DNA of 64,000 bases from M3007 sp964484205 (GTDB lineage Bacteria > Bacteroidota > Bacteroidia > Chitinophagales > Saprospiraceae). The notes below the pieces were generated by a model that searched no databases, was not told where the DNA came from, and was given only the letters and a program-made list of their open reading frames with translations. How positions within the stretch are numbered: the stretch's first letter is position 1; every line of letters begins with the position of its first letter. Below are positions 44,132-52,063 of this stretch, one piece after another. The position numbers and the translations under genes were made by a program. The stretch lies in contig CAZAEZ010000021.1 of NCBI GenBank assembly GCA_964484205.1, positions 38,538 to 102,537 of the forward strand. The letters run 5' to 3'.

Positions 44132-45604
44132 ATGGTACTGACCCACGGCTATTTTCTGCACGAAGACCCCAAAGAACAGGCAATTATGAAGCCGTATCCA
44201 CCTTTGGGCATTCTTTATCTCTCGGCCTGGTTGGACCGGCACGGTGTGGAAAATACGGTTTTTGATACGACGTTCGCCACGCGCGAATCGTTGCACGCCT
44301 GCCTGCTGGAGCAACGCCCCGGCATTGTGGCGCTGTACACCAACCTGATGACCAAACGCAATGTCATCGCCATCATGCAGTTTATCCGGAATCAAAACAG
44401 CCTCCGGAACTGTCTGATCGTGCTCGGCGGCCCCGATGTCACCCACAATACCGGCGAATACCTGGGCGCAGGCGCCGACCTCCTGGTGATCGGCGAAGGC
44501 GAACAAACGCTGTTGGAAATTGCTGAACATTTTCGAGTGCGGAGTGCGGAGTACGGAGTGCGGAATCTAACCTCCCCCGAAAAAGTTGAACACTCCGCAC
44601 TCCGCACTCCGCACTCCGCACTCGTCAATATTCCCGGCCTGGCTTACCGCCTTCCCGACGGCTCCGTGCATCGCACCGCGCCCCGGGAAAAAATTCGCGA
44701 CCTGGACGATCTGCCGCTCCCAAACAGACCAAAAATTGACCTGCAACAATATCTCGATGCCTGGAAACAGGCGCATGGGCACAGCGCCGTGAGCCTGAGC
44801 ACCCAGCGCGGCTGCCCCTACACCTGCCGCTGGTGCAGCACGGCGGTGTACGGGCAAAGTTACCGGCGGCGCTCCCCCAAAGCGGTTGTCGATGAAATTG
44901 CGTGGTTGCAGGCACATTACAACTTCGACCTGATCTGGTTTGTCGACGATGTATTCACCATCAGCCACAAATGGTTGCAGGCTTTCCACGACGAACTGCG
45001 GCTGCGCCAAATTCAGGTGCAGTTCGAGTGCATCACCCGGGCCGACCGCTTGAACGAAGCCGTGGTTCAACTCCTGAAAACCAGCGGCTGTTTCCGGGTC
45101 TGGATCGGGGCGGAAAGCGGCTCGCAACGCATTATTGATGCGATGGACCGCCGGGTAGATGTGCAGCAGGTTCGCAGCATGATCCAGGCATCTCGCCGCG
45201 CCGGTATTCAGGCCGGCACCTTCATCATGCTGGGTTATCCGGGCGAAACGGAAGCCGATATCCGGGAAACCGTCGAACACCTGAAAGTATCCAATCCTGA
45301 TCTGTTCACCATCACGGTGGCCTACCCGATCAAGGGAACCGGCTTGTACGAGGACGTACAAGCATCGATCCACAGCGCCCTGCCCTGGACCGAGCGCACC
45401 GACCGCGACCTGGATTTCCGGCGCAACTACTCGCGCCGGTATTACGACTATGCCGTGCGCTGGACGGTCAATGCCGTGCACTGGCATAAGGCAAAACTCG
45501 CCGGACGCAGTTTTACATTCGCCGGATTGATGTTTTTTGGAAAAATGCTGCTCGCACGGGGCGGCATGGTTTGGTGGCGGCAGTTGGGGCAATCAAAACC
45601 ATGA
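44132..45604 (+). CDS. B12-binding-domain radical SAM protein carrying an in-frame palindromic insertion
   Basis: The 490-residue protein has an N-terminal cobalamin-binding-type Rossmann domain (about 1-130; PLGILYLSAWLDRHG, VLGGPDVTHN, VIGEGEQTLLE). A radical SAM domain follows with the 4Fe-4S motif CPYTCRWC (C228, C232, C235), then WFVDDVFT, IGAESGSQRIIDAM and MLGYPGETEADI. Such proteins methylate or rearrange unactivated carbons, often in lipid or natural-product pathways; the substrate is unknown. Residues 135-164 are encoded by a GAGTGCG palindromic element inserted in frame between the two domains. ATG at 44132 directly follows a hairpin repeat, and no ribosome-binding site is visible. 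Confidence 0.85.
   Translation: MVLTHGYFLHEDPKEQAIMKPYPPLGILYLSAWLDRHGVENTVFDTTFATRESLHACLLEQRPGIVALYTNLMTKRNVIAIMQFIRNQNSLRNCLIVLGGPDVTHNTGEYLGAGADLLVIGEGEQTLLEIAEHFRVRSAEYGVRNLTSPEKVEHSALRTPHSALVNIPGLAYRLPDGSVHRTAPREKIRDLDDLPLPNRPKIDLQQYLDAWKQAHGHSAVSLSTQRGCPYTCRWCSTAVYGQSYRRRSPKAVVDEIAWLQAHYNFDLIWFVDDVFTISHKWLQAFHDELRLRQIQVQFECITRADRLNEAVVQLLKTSGCFRVWIGAESGSQRIIDAMDRRVDVQQVRSMIQASRRAGIQAGTFIMLGYPGETEADIRETVEHLKVSNPDLFTITVAYPIKGTGLYEDVQASIHSALPWTERTDRDLDFRRNYSRRYYDYAVRWTVNAVHWHKAKLAGRSFTFAGLMFFGKMLLARGGMVWWRQLGQSKP
44534..44623. repeat. GAGTGCG-heptamer palindromic element inside the radical SAM gene (90 nt, in frame)
   Basis: Arms CGAGTGCGGAGTGCGGAG... and its complement enclose the core TAACCTCCCCCGAAAAAGTT. 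The length of 90 nt is exactly 30 codons and keeps the frame open, encoding a peptide starting RVRSAEYGVRN and ending RTPHSAL. The core is homologous, inverted, to the copy at 35816-35880. Confidence 0.85.
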
Positions 45605-45607
45605 ACA

Positions 45608-46555
45608 CTATTTCCAAAGTACAACCGGCGCCTGCTGGTACTTGTACGTCGTGTCGGTGAGCCGGAGCAGTTCCCGGGTTTTCCAGTTAATGCGGTGGAT
45701 GGCAAATTGCGTTTGGTCGGTGTCGAATGTTTCCACAAACAACCAGCGCCCGTCGGGGCTCCAGTCGTGCCAGCCTTCGTCGAAACTATTTTCCGTCAGT
45801 TTCCATTGGCGCGAACCATCGGGCGCCACAGCGTAGAGGCTGTACTTCCCGTTCTGGAACGATTGATAACTGATAAAATTTTCGCGGCGGTTCCAGCGCG
45901 GCGGTCCGGCGTGGTAGCTGTGCCAGGGGGCGGTGGTATCGCCGGTCGGGAAATGCGTGAGTTGGCGCATATCGGAGCCGTCGGCGCGCATGCTGTACAG
46001 CTCTTCGATTGCATTCCGGTCGCGGCGATTTTTTTTGTAGGCAAAAACAATCTGTTGCCCGTCGGGCGAAAATAGCGGGTCGCGGTGCAACGCAGCGGTG
46101 TCGTTCGTCAGCTGTCTAAAATCGCCGGTTTCCGTATTCACAAGGAACAACTGCATTCGAACCGCCTTGCCGACGCGGCCGGTGACGACCAGTTCGCGGC
46201 CATCGTTCCGGCTGCTCATCCAGGAGTCTTCCAGTTGCAGTCCGGTGACTTTGCGCGGATTTCGGCCGCCGGCATCGGTTTCGTATAAAAAGTAGCACCG
46301 CCGGCAGGTATCGCGGTCGGAGATGAAGAACAAGCGGTTTTTCCAGGCGAAGTAGGTCCAGGCCACATCCGGGTGGTTGGTAATGTTCTGTTTTTGTGTG
46401 CCGTCGGCATTCATGATGAACACATCATAATTGTCGTTGGCATTGTCAACCAGCACGTTGTATGCAATTTTCCAGGTATCGAGGGTGTTTTTCCGGGCAG
46501 TGGTGCAGGCAGTCAAGCCCGCTAAAAGCAGGCAAAGCAGGGTGAGATTTTTCAT
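45608..46555 (-). CDS. Lipoprotein with TolB-like PD40/WD40 beta-propeller repeats
   Basis: The 315-residue protein has a lipoprotein signal (LLCLLLAGLTAC, Cys 17). PD40-type blades follow: YDVFIMNADGTQKQNITNH, DPLFSPDGQQIVFAYKKN, LYSMRADGSDMRQLTHF and WHDWSPDGRWLFVETFD. A CRRC pair sits near residue 85. The fold is a periplasmic beta-propeller as in TolB; function is unknown. Its stop is 3 nt from the end of the convergent radical SAM gene. A TACTTTTG box lies 35 nt upstream. Confidence 0.82.
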   Translation of the reverse strand: MKNLTLLCLLLAGLTACTTARKNTLDTWKIAYNVLVDNANDNYDVFIMNADGTQKQNITNHPDVAWTYFAWKNRLFFISDRDTCRRCYFLYETDAGGRNPRKVTGLQLEDSWMSSRNDGRELVVTGRVGKAVRMQLFLVNTETGDFRQLTNDTAALHRDPLFSPDGQQIVFAYKKNRRDRNAIEELYSMRADGSDMRQLTHFPTGDTTAPWHSYHAGPPRWNRRENFISYQSFQNGKYSLYAVAPDGSRQWKLTENSFDEGWHDWSPDGRWLFVETFDTDQTQFAIHRINWKTRELLRLTDTTYKYQQAPVVLWK

Positions 46556-46590
46556 AAAAACTGTTTTTTTTAGAAAACAAATTGTTTACG

Positions 46591-46598
46591 CAAAAGTA
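46591..46598 (-). promoter_or_regulatory. Candidate -7 box of the PD40 lipoprotein gene
   Basis: The minus strand reads TACTTTTG followed by CG; spacing to the ATG (46555) gives a leader of about 30 nt. Confidence 0.5.
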
Positions 46599-46686
46599 AC
46601 TGCGGCGCCGACGTTCCGATTGGAAAAATTTTACCTTCTATCCCATCCACGCAGCAATGCAAGGCCGCAGGGCAGGTGCATGCGGA

Positions 46687-47508
46687 TCAATCCAGCGGCA
46701 GATAATTTAAATATGCACCGCGTTTCCCCAGGTAAAACGACGGGGAAAATCCCGAAAAGGATCGGAATTCATTGATAAAATGCGCCTGATCGTAGTAGCC
46801 GCAGGCGTAGGTGAGTGCACTCCAGTCGGGTTCACCACGGGAGGATTCCAACTGGCGGACAGCCTGCTGAAATTTTAATATCCGGCTGTACACTTTTGGC
46901 GGCACGCCGATATGCAAGTGAAAAAGCGACACAAAATGTTTGTGGCTATAACCGGTCTTTCCAACAATGGCTGCAATGCCGGCAGCGGTATCCATGCCTT
47001 GCAGGCGGTTGAGTGCGAAGTCGATGACTGGGTTGGACGCCGGCGCGTTTTGAATTTTTTGCTGAAAAAACTGCTCCAGCCAGGCAAATTTCCGGGCCGG
47101 TTCCGGGCGTTCCAGCAGGCCATTGCGCAGGCGTTCGAAGGCGGGTCCCCAAACCAGGTCCAGCGGCACCACCTGGCCGGCAATCGCCCCGGCCGGCATG
47201 CCAAGAATGGATAAAATACGGCCCGGCCGAAAGCGCACGACCAGCATGGATGCCCCCTGGGCAGCCTCGATCGTGATGAAGTTCCGGTGCACCCCGGAAA
47301 TCCAGCCGCCTTGCACGCGTTGTGCCGCATTCGGGTCATCGTTTTGGTACCAAAAATTTGGCTGGCCGCGCAAGTCGATGACCAGTTCAATATGGCCGTC
47401 GGGTAGCATGCGCTCCCGCAAATGATCGGAAATCAAATTTTCATACAGGAAAAAATGTTCGATGTATTGGTCGAGCGGTGGCGTGGGTATGTGCAGCCAG
47501 TATTGCAT
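46687..47508 (-). CDS. AraC family transcriptional regulator
   Basis: The 273-residue protein has an N-terminal sensing domain of the type common in Bacteroidota AraC proteins (PPLDQYIEHFFLYENLISDH, LPDGHIELVIDLRG). A C-terminal double helix-turn-helix follows (about 180-265; GIAAIVGKTGYSHKHFVSLF, ALTYACGYYDQAHFINEFRS, FSGFSPSFYL). The target is unknown. ATG at 47508 is chosen because MQYWLHIPTPPLD fits the family start; it lies 19 nt after the prenyl synthase stop on the same strand. Confidence 0.88.
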   Translation of the reverse strand: MQYWLHIPTPPLDQYIEHFFLYENLISDHLRERMLPDGHIELVIDLRGQPNFWYQNDDPNAAQRVQGGWISGVHRNFITIEAAQGASMLVVRFRPGRILSILGMPAGAIAGQVVPLDLVWGPAFERLRNGLLERPEPARKFAWLEQFFQQKIQNAPASNPVIDFALNRLQGMDTAAGIAAIVGKTGYSHKHFVSLFHLHIGVPPKVYSRILKFQQAVRQLESSRGEPDWSALTYACGYYDQAHFINEFRSFSGFSPSFYLGKRGAYLNYLPLD

Positions 47509-47527
47509 ACGGGCGAAAATACGGCGT

Positions 47528-48502
47528 TTACCGGTCGCGATCCAGCAGGCTGACAATCATTTCCCGAAGCGCAACCTTCCGTGCCTCGGGAACATCCACT
47601 TTTTCCAACTGCGCGAACGCTTCGGTTTGAAAATGTTTTTTTTCGGCGGCAGCCAGTTCGGGTATGTTGTATTGATCAAAAATAGCGCGCACAGCTTCGA
47701 CTTTTCCGGGGGCTTCCGGCCCGGTTTGCAACCAGGTTTCCAACGTACGCCGGTTTTCGGCCGGCATGGTTTCGAGTGCCTTCAGCACCAGGAAGGTTTT
47801 TTTATTTTGCAAAATATCACCGCCAACCTGCTTGCCGAATTTGGCGGGATCGCCGTAGGTATCCAGCAGGTCGTCCTGGATTTGGAACGCAATGCCTGCC
47901 AGCCGTCCGAAATGGTACAGGTGTTCGGCGTCGGCCGGCTTTGCTCCGGCGCAGATAGCGCCCATTTCCATGGCGCCGCCGAGCAAAACCGCTGTTTTCA
48001 GTTCGATCATGCGGATGTACTCGGGCAGTGCGACATCGTTCCGGGATTCAAAGTTAATGTCGTATTGCTGACCTTCGCACACTTCGGTAGCCACCCGGCT
48101 GAAGGTTTTCACCAATTCGGTCACGACGGCCGGATCCGGGAACGAAGTCAGGTACCGGTAGGCATGTATGAGCATGACATCACCGCTGAGAATACCGGTG
48201 GTTGTGTTCCAGCGGGTATGCACGGTAGGTTGGCCCCGGCGCAGCGGGGCAGCATCCATAATGTCGTCGTGCATCAGGGTGAAATTGTGGAAAAGTTCAA
48301 CCGCCCAGGCAGCGGGAAGCGCCATGTCTATCGCATCGGCAAACAACTCTGCCGCCATCAGGAGCAGGGCCGGGCGCAGGCGTTTGCCGCCAAGGTCAAG
48401 CATGTAGGCGCAGGGCTCGTAAAGGTCGCGTGGCGCCTCCGGGAAGGGGTTGGCGGCGGCGTAGGCGTCTATTTTGGTGAGGGACTGAATGAAAGAAAGC
48501 AT
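47528..48502 (-). CDS. Polyprenyl (geranylgeranyl/farnesyl-type) diphosphate synthase
   Basis: The 324-residue protein has both aspartate-rich motifs of trans-prenyltransferases: LMHDDIMDAAPLRRGQPTVH (FARM) and FQIQDDLLDTYGD (SARM), plus GGKRLRPALLLMAAELF. It condenses isopentenyl diphosphate onto allylic diphosphates for quinones, carotenoids or undecaprenol. Chain length cannot be read with confidence. It starts 5 nt after a 58-residue reading frame on the same strand. Confidence 0.93.
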   Translation of the reverse strand: MLSFIQSLTKIDAYAAANPFPEAPRDLYEPCAYMLDLGGKRLRPALLLMAAELFADAIDMALPAAWAVELFHNFTLMHDDIMDAAPLRRGQPTVHTRWNTTTGILSGDVMLIHAYRYLTSFPDPAVVTELVKTFSRVATEVCEGQQYDINFESRNDVALPEYIRMIELKTAVLLGGAMEMGAICAGAKPADAEHLYHFGRLAGIAFQIQDDLLDTYGDPAKFGKQVGGDILQNKKTFLVLKALETMPAENRRTLETWLQTGPEAPGKVEAVRAIFDQYNIPELAAAEKKHFQTEAFAQLEKVDVPEARKVALREMIVSLLDRDR

Positions 48503-48507
48503 AGTTT

Positions 48508-48684
48508 TTAGGGTTCAATACCTAAAATTAGCAGAGGAACCGGAGGATTATTTCTACCCTGGCGCATGACATTGTAAACTTCGCCTTCAAAATATGCAAT
48601 TCCACTGGACATTTGAGATTGCATTGCTTTGGTTGGCAGTATTTCTATACCAAGATTGATAACACCGCCTGAAAAAAACAGCAT
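48508..48684 (-). CDS. Small hypothetical protein (58 aa) upstream of the prenyl synthase
   Basis: A frame from ATG 48684 to TAA 48508 encodes MLFFSGGVINLGIEILPTKA..., with GIAYFEGEVYNVMRQGRNNP and ending PLLILGIEP. Its composition looks protein-like rather than random, and it ends 5 nt before the prenyl synthase start, suggesting coupling. No family is recognised. It could be a C-terminal remnant of a larger gene, since the frame is open a few codons upstream of the ATG. Confidence 0.45.
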   Translation of the reverse strand: MLFFSGGVINLGIEILPTKAMQSQMSSGIAYFEGEVYNVMRQGRNNPPVPLLILGIEP

Positions 48685-48708
48685 ATGTTTTACAAATAAA
48701 TCAAACCA

Positions 48709-50022
48709 TCAAATCGCCCGGTTCACATCAAATTGCTCCAGATAATCGGCTACCCGGCGGATAAAGGAGCCGCCCAGCATACCATCCACCACCCGGTGAT
48801 CGTACGACATGGACAGGAACATCATTTGCCGGACGGCGATCACGTCGCCGTATTCGGTTTCCAGCACGGCCGGTTTTTTGCGAATGGCGCCGGTTGCCAT
48901 GATGGCGACCTGCGGTTGGTTGATGATGGGCGTGCCCATCACGTTGCCGAAGGTGCCCACGTTGGTCAGCGTGAAGGTGCCGCCCTGGATCTCGTCGGGT
49001 TTGAGTTGGTTTTGGCGGGCGCGGCTGGCCAGGTCGTTCACCTGTTTGGTGAGCCCGACGAGGTTGAGGTGGTCGGCATTGCGCACGACCGGCACGATGA
49101 GGTTGCCACTCGGAAGCGCAGCAGCCATCCCGATGTTGATGTCTTTTTTGACAATGATCTGCGTGCCTTCCACCGAAATATTGATCATGGGGAAATCCCG
49201 GATGGCGCGCGCCACGGCTTCGATAAAAATCGGGGTGAACGTGATATTCTCGCTGTATGTTTTTTTGAACTTGTCTTTGATTTTGTTCCGCCAGTTAACC
49301 AGGTTGGTCACATCGGCTTCCACGAACGACGTTACGTGGGGGCTGGTGTGCTTGCTCATGACCATGTGGTCGGCGATGAGCCTGCGCATGCGGTCCATTT
49401 CAACAATTTCCACGTTACCAGACGATGCAGCAGCGGGGCTGGAAACCGGCTGGGCCATTGGAGGCGGCGCTTGCGGGGCAGTGGTCACTGCCGGCGCGGC
49501 GCCCCGGTTGGCGACGTACGCCAGCATGTCTTTTTTCGTCACTCGGCCTTCCATGCCGGTACCGGCTATGGCATCCAGTTCGGCTTGAGAAACACCTTCC
49601 TGCCTGGCGATAGTACGCACCAGGGGCGAGTAAAACCGGCCTGTTGCGCCGGTTTTTGCCGGGGCCGTGGTGAGCGCCACCGCCTCCTGAACGCGCGGAG
49701 ATTCGGGTATTGGTTGGGCGCCATTGCCGTTGGAAGCGGATTGGCTGACGGCAGGCGAAGCTTTGGGCTGCGCATCGGCCGCTTCGGTTTCAATAATGGC
49801 AATGACGGTATTGATCGGCACCACGTCGTTTTCCTTGAACAGGATTTCCGTCAGCACACCCTCCGTTGGGGAAGGCACTTCGCTGTCTACTTTGTCGGTA
49901 GCAATATCGAGCACCGGTTCATCCAGTTCAACCCGGTCGCCCGGCTTTTTGCGCCACGACAAAATCGTGGCTTCCATGATGCTTTCGCCCATTTTGGGCA
50001 TCACAAGTTCTACGCGCGCCAT
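48709..50022 (-). CDS. 2-oxo acid dehydrogenase E2 (dihydrolipoamide acyltransferase)
   Basis: The 437-residue protein has a lipoyl domain (1-80, lysine in IATDKVDSEVPSP), an Ala/Pro-rich linker, a peripheral-subunit-binding domain (about 130-175; SPLVRTIARQEGVSQAELDA, GRVTKKDMLAYV) and the catalytic acyltransferase core ending MSYDHRVVDGMLGGSFI. The active-site His-Asp pair is DHRVVDG. It likely works with the E1 alpha/beta fusion at 61082-63118, probably on branched-chain 2-oxo acids; pyruvate or 2-oxoglutarate specificity cannot be excluded. A TACCTTTG promoter box lies about 83 nt upstream. Confidence 0.9.
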   Translation of the reverse strand: MARVELVMPKMGESIMEATILSWRKKPGDRVELDEPVLDIATDKVDSEVPSPTEGVLTEILFKENDVVPINTVIAIIETEAADAQPKASPAVSQSASNGNGAQPIPESPRVQEAVALTTAPAKTGATGRFYSPLVRTIARQEGVSQAELDAIAGTGMEGRVTKKDMLAYVANRGAAPAVTTAPQAPPPMAQPVSSPAAASSGNVEIVEMDRMRRLIADHMVMSKHTSPHVTSFVEADVTNLVNWRNKIKDKFKKTYSENITFTPIFIEAVARAIRDFPMINISVEGTQIIVKKDINIGMAAALPSGNLIVPVVRNADHLNLVGLTKQVNDLASRARQNQLKPDEIQGGTFTLTNVGTFGNVMGTPIINQPQVAIMATGAIRKKPAVLETEYGDVIAVRQMMFLSMSYDHRVVDGMLGGSFIRRVADYLEQFDVNRAI

Positions 50023-50104
50023 AGTTCGAATGATGTGTGGCAGTTTGCTGGACAAAGGCTGACCTGAACTACCTGTTAATTTATTTTATTTGGTTAAAGC
50101 CCCG

Positions 50105-50112
50105 CAAAGGTA
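50105..50112 (-). promoter_or_regulatory. Candidate -7 box of the E2 gene
   Basis: The minus strand reads TACCTTTG followed by CGG. The predicted leader is about 75 nt and AT-rich. Confidence 0.5.
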
Positions 50113-50190
50113 CAGCAACAACCGGCATTGCACCACAGTTGCAGCCGCGTTTTGGAATTTTATTTTGTGAAAAAATGCACCTTTGCGGCC

Positions 50191-50541
50191 CGTAGGGGCG
50201 ACCCTTGCGGTCGCCCGGATTTCACAACCGCAATGCCCGTAGGGGCGACCCTTGCGGTCGCCCGGGTGTGGCGCTGGGTACCCGGGCGACCGCGATTCAT
50301 GCGGGCGACCGCGATTCATGCGGGCGACCGCGATTCATGCGGGCGACCGCNNNNNNNNNNNNNNNNNNNNNNNNNNNNNNNNNNNNNNNNNNNNNNNNNN
50401 NNNNNNNNNNNNNNNNNNNNNNNNNNNNNNNNNNNNNNNNNNNNNNNNNNTTCATGCGGGCGACCGCGATTCATGCGGGCGACCGCGATTCATGCGGGCG
50501 ACCGCGATTCATGCGGGCGACCGCAAGGGTCGCCCCTACCA
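50191..50541. repeat. GTAGGGGCGACC palindromes with an expanded 19-bp tandem array and assembly gap
   Basis: Two copies of CGTAGGGGCGACCCTTGCGG (50191 and 50238), each ending in a GGTCGCCCGG hairpin, are followed by tandem units GCGGGCGACCGCGATTCAT (19 bp). About three and a half units lie left of the 100-N gap (50351-50450) and about four right of it. The array closes with an inverted arm AAGGGTCGCCCCTAC. True copy number is unknown. Confidence 0.85.
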
Positions 50542-50554
50542 CAACAAATAAATT

Positions 50555-51184
50555 ATGCAACCCATCAAGAACATCATTTTTGATTTCGGCAATGTGCTTT
50601 TTGACCTGGAACTTGGCGCCATTAGTCGGGAACTTAGGCGGCTGACCGGTGCGCAATTCGAATCGATCAAAAACAAGCTGGACCAACTCGGCGTGTTCCA
50701 TCTCTACGAAACAGGCGGCATCAGCACCGAAGAATTTGTCGACACCTTGCGCCGGGCTGCCAATCCGGCATTGGAGCCGAAACAGGTGATCGATGCCTGG
50801 AATTCCATTTTTGTGGGAATGCCGCGCGAACGGTTCGACCGGGTGCTACGGTTGCGGCAACATTACCAGGTATTTTTACTGAGCAACATCAATGATCTGC
50901 ATGCGTGTTGGATCGACGACTACTTACATCGGGAGCACAACTTGAGCGATTTTCAGGCGCGTTATTTCGACGCGGTGTATTATTCCCACCTGATCCGCTT
51001 GCGCAAACCGGACCGTGAAATCTACGAATACGTGCTCGCCGACGCCGAGTTGGTGGCGGAGGACTGTGTTTTTATCGACGATCTGGAGGAAAATATTGAA
51101 GCAGCCCGGCAACTGGGTATCCGTACGATCCACAAAACACCCGACCTGGATATCATGCAACTTATGGACCGCTTTTTATCTTAA
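50555..51184 (+). CDS. HAD superfamily hydrolase (subfamily IA, YihX-like)
   Basis: The 209-residue protein has the HAD motifs: I FDFGNVLFD (nucleophile Asp10; second Asp replaced by Gly, as in YihX-like members), II LLSNINDLH, III RKPDREIYEYVL and IV CVFIDDLEENIEAA. The helical cap lies between I and II. Substrates are small phosphorylated metabolites; specificity is unknown. The ATG at 50555 lies 16 nt after the repeat array, so its promoter region consists largely of repeats. Confidence 0.9.
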   Translation: MQPIKNIIFDFGNVLFDLELGAISRELRRLTGAQFESIKNKLDQLGVFHLYETGGISTEEFVDTLRRAANPALEPKQVIDAWNSIFVGMPRERFDRVLRLRQHYQVFLLSNINDLHACWIDDYLHREHNLSDFQARYFDAVYYSHLIRLRKPDREIYEYVLADAELVAEDCVFIDDLEENIEAARQLGIRTIHKTPDLDIMQLMDRFLS

Positions 51185-51215
51185 AAATGACCCCAACAGT
51201 CGGATAATCCAGGTT

Positions 51216-51998
51216 TTACAGGCAGTCCCAATCGTACAAAACCCGGCTGAAATCCCGTGCGCGCAGGTCGTTTTCCCGGATAAAAAAATGCCCGACGCCC
51301 ATGTCACCCCACATCAGGTCCATGCCTTCATCGGAATCGAGTTGAAATAAAAGCAACATCGGATCTTCGGGCCGGCGGGGGTCGTCTTGCGTGAAGTAGG
51401 CGTACCCTCCCAGCTTGTGGCCCTGGCTGTTCACGAGCTTGTTGAATTCATCCTGCACCTCCCACTCCTGCTCGCCAAACTGGCGGAAAAATCCGGCGCC
51501 AAACTGTTGCCAGAACCGGTAATCCGTCGCCGGGACTACTTCTTCGGCCAACGCAAACGTCAACGGATGCGATACCTCCGGATGGTGGGGCAGCAGATCA
51601 TAGTCCGAAGTATCCGGAAAGGTCGTTTGCAGTGCCGCGGCATCGGTAGTCGGGTCAGGAAAAAAAAGCACCCGGAAGGTGTCGGGGTTTTCACCGTCGT
51701 CGAAATCCATGCCGTACAGGTCGTCGTCGTAAATATAAAACTGCAGGATGCCGTGCGCCGGAAAAGGCGCCAAACTGGGCAGGTCCGCAAAATTCAACTG
51801 CGCCAAAAAACACAGCGGACGTCCGTCGGGAGCCGTCGGATAGGCCGTTCCCGAAGGCAAATAGGGCAAGCCGCCAACTTTACTTTCCCACCAGCTTGTT
51901 GGTCGGGCCGCCCCGGATTTCACACGGATAAAGGACTGGCGGGTTGCCAATAATTTTTCGCGAAAGGGTTCGAGTACCGTGGAAAGATTGAGTTGCAT
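51216..51998 (-). CDS. DUF1963 (YwqG-like) protein
   Basis: The 260-residue protein matches the YwqG/DUF1963 family. KVGGLPYLPSG and LCFLAQLNFADLP are the usual N-terminal motifs, with ILQFYIYDDDLYGMDFDDG, HKLGGYAYFTQDDPR and LLLFQLDSDEGMDLMWGDMG later. The family is cytoplasmic and of unknown biochemical function. ATG at 51998 (MQLNLSTVLEPF) is chosen; the upstream open frame is read-through of a palindromic repeat and of the ybeY 3' end. Confidence 0.85.
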   Translation of the reverse strand: MQLNLSTVLEPFREKLLATRQSFIRVKSGAARPTSWWESKVGGLPYLPSGTAYPTAPDGRPLCFLAQLNFADLPSLAPFPAHGILQFYIYDDDLYGMDFDDGENPDTFRVLFFPDPTTDAAALQTTFPDTSDYDLLPHHPEVSHPLTFALAEEVVPATDYRFWQQFGAGFFRQFGEQEWEVQDEFNKLVNSQGHKLGGYAYFTQDDPRRPEDPMLLLFQLDSDEGMDLMWGDMGVGHFFIRENDLRARDFSRVLYDWDCL

Positions 51999-52018
51999 GG
52001 TCGACGTGGTTGTTGAAT

Positions 52019-52063
52019 GTAGGGGCGACCCTCGCGGTCGCCCAGTGTGAGGGTCGCCCCTAC
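52019..52063. repeat. GTAGGGGCGACCCT palindrome at the ybeY stop
   Basis: Arms GTAGGGGCGACCCT (52019-52032) and AGGGTCGCCCCTAC (52050-52063) are perfect, with an 17-nt loop. The right arm contains the ybeY stop: ...CCG TAG GGG CGA. Confidence 0.85.

Noticed and set aside
43860..44141. Short frames on both strands beginning MSPSGRHD
   Set aside because: They are produced by the perfect inverted arms of the nested palindrome and have no independent support.
50284..50523. Possible CRISPR array
   Set aside because: The 19-bp units are contiguous with no unique spacers and no cas genes are near; it is a simple tandem repeat around an assembly gap.
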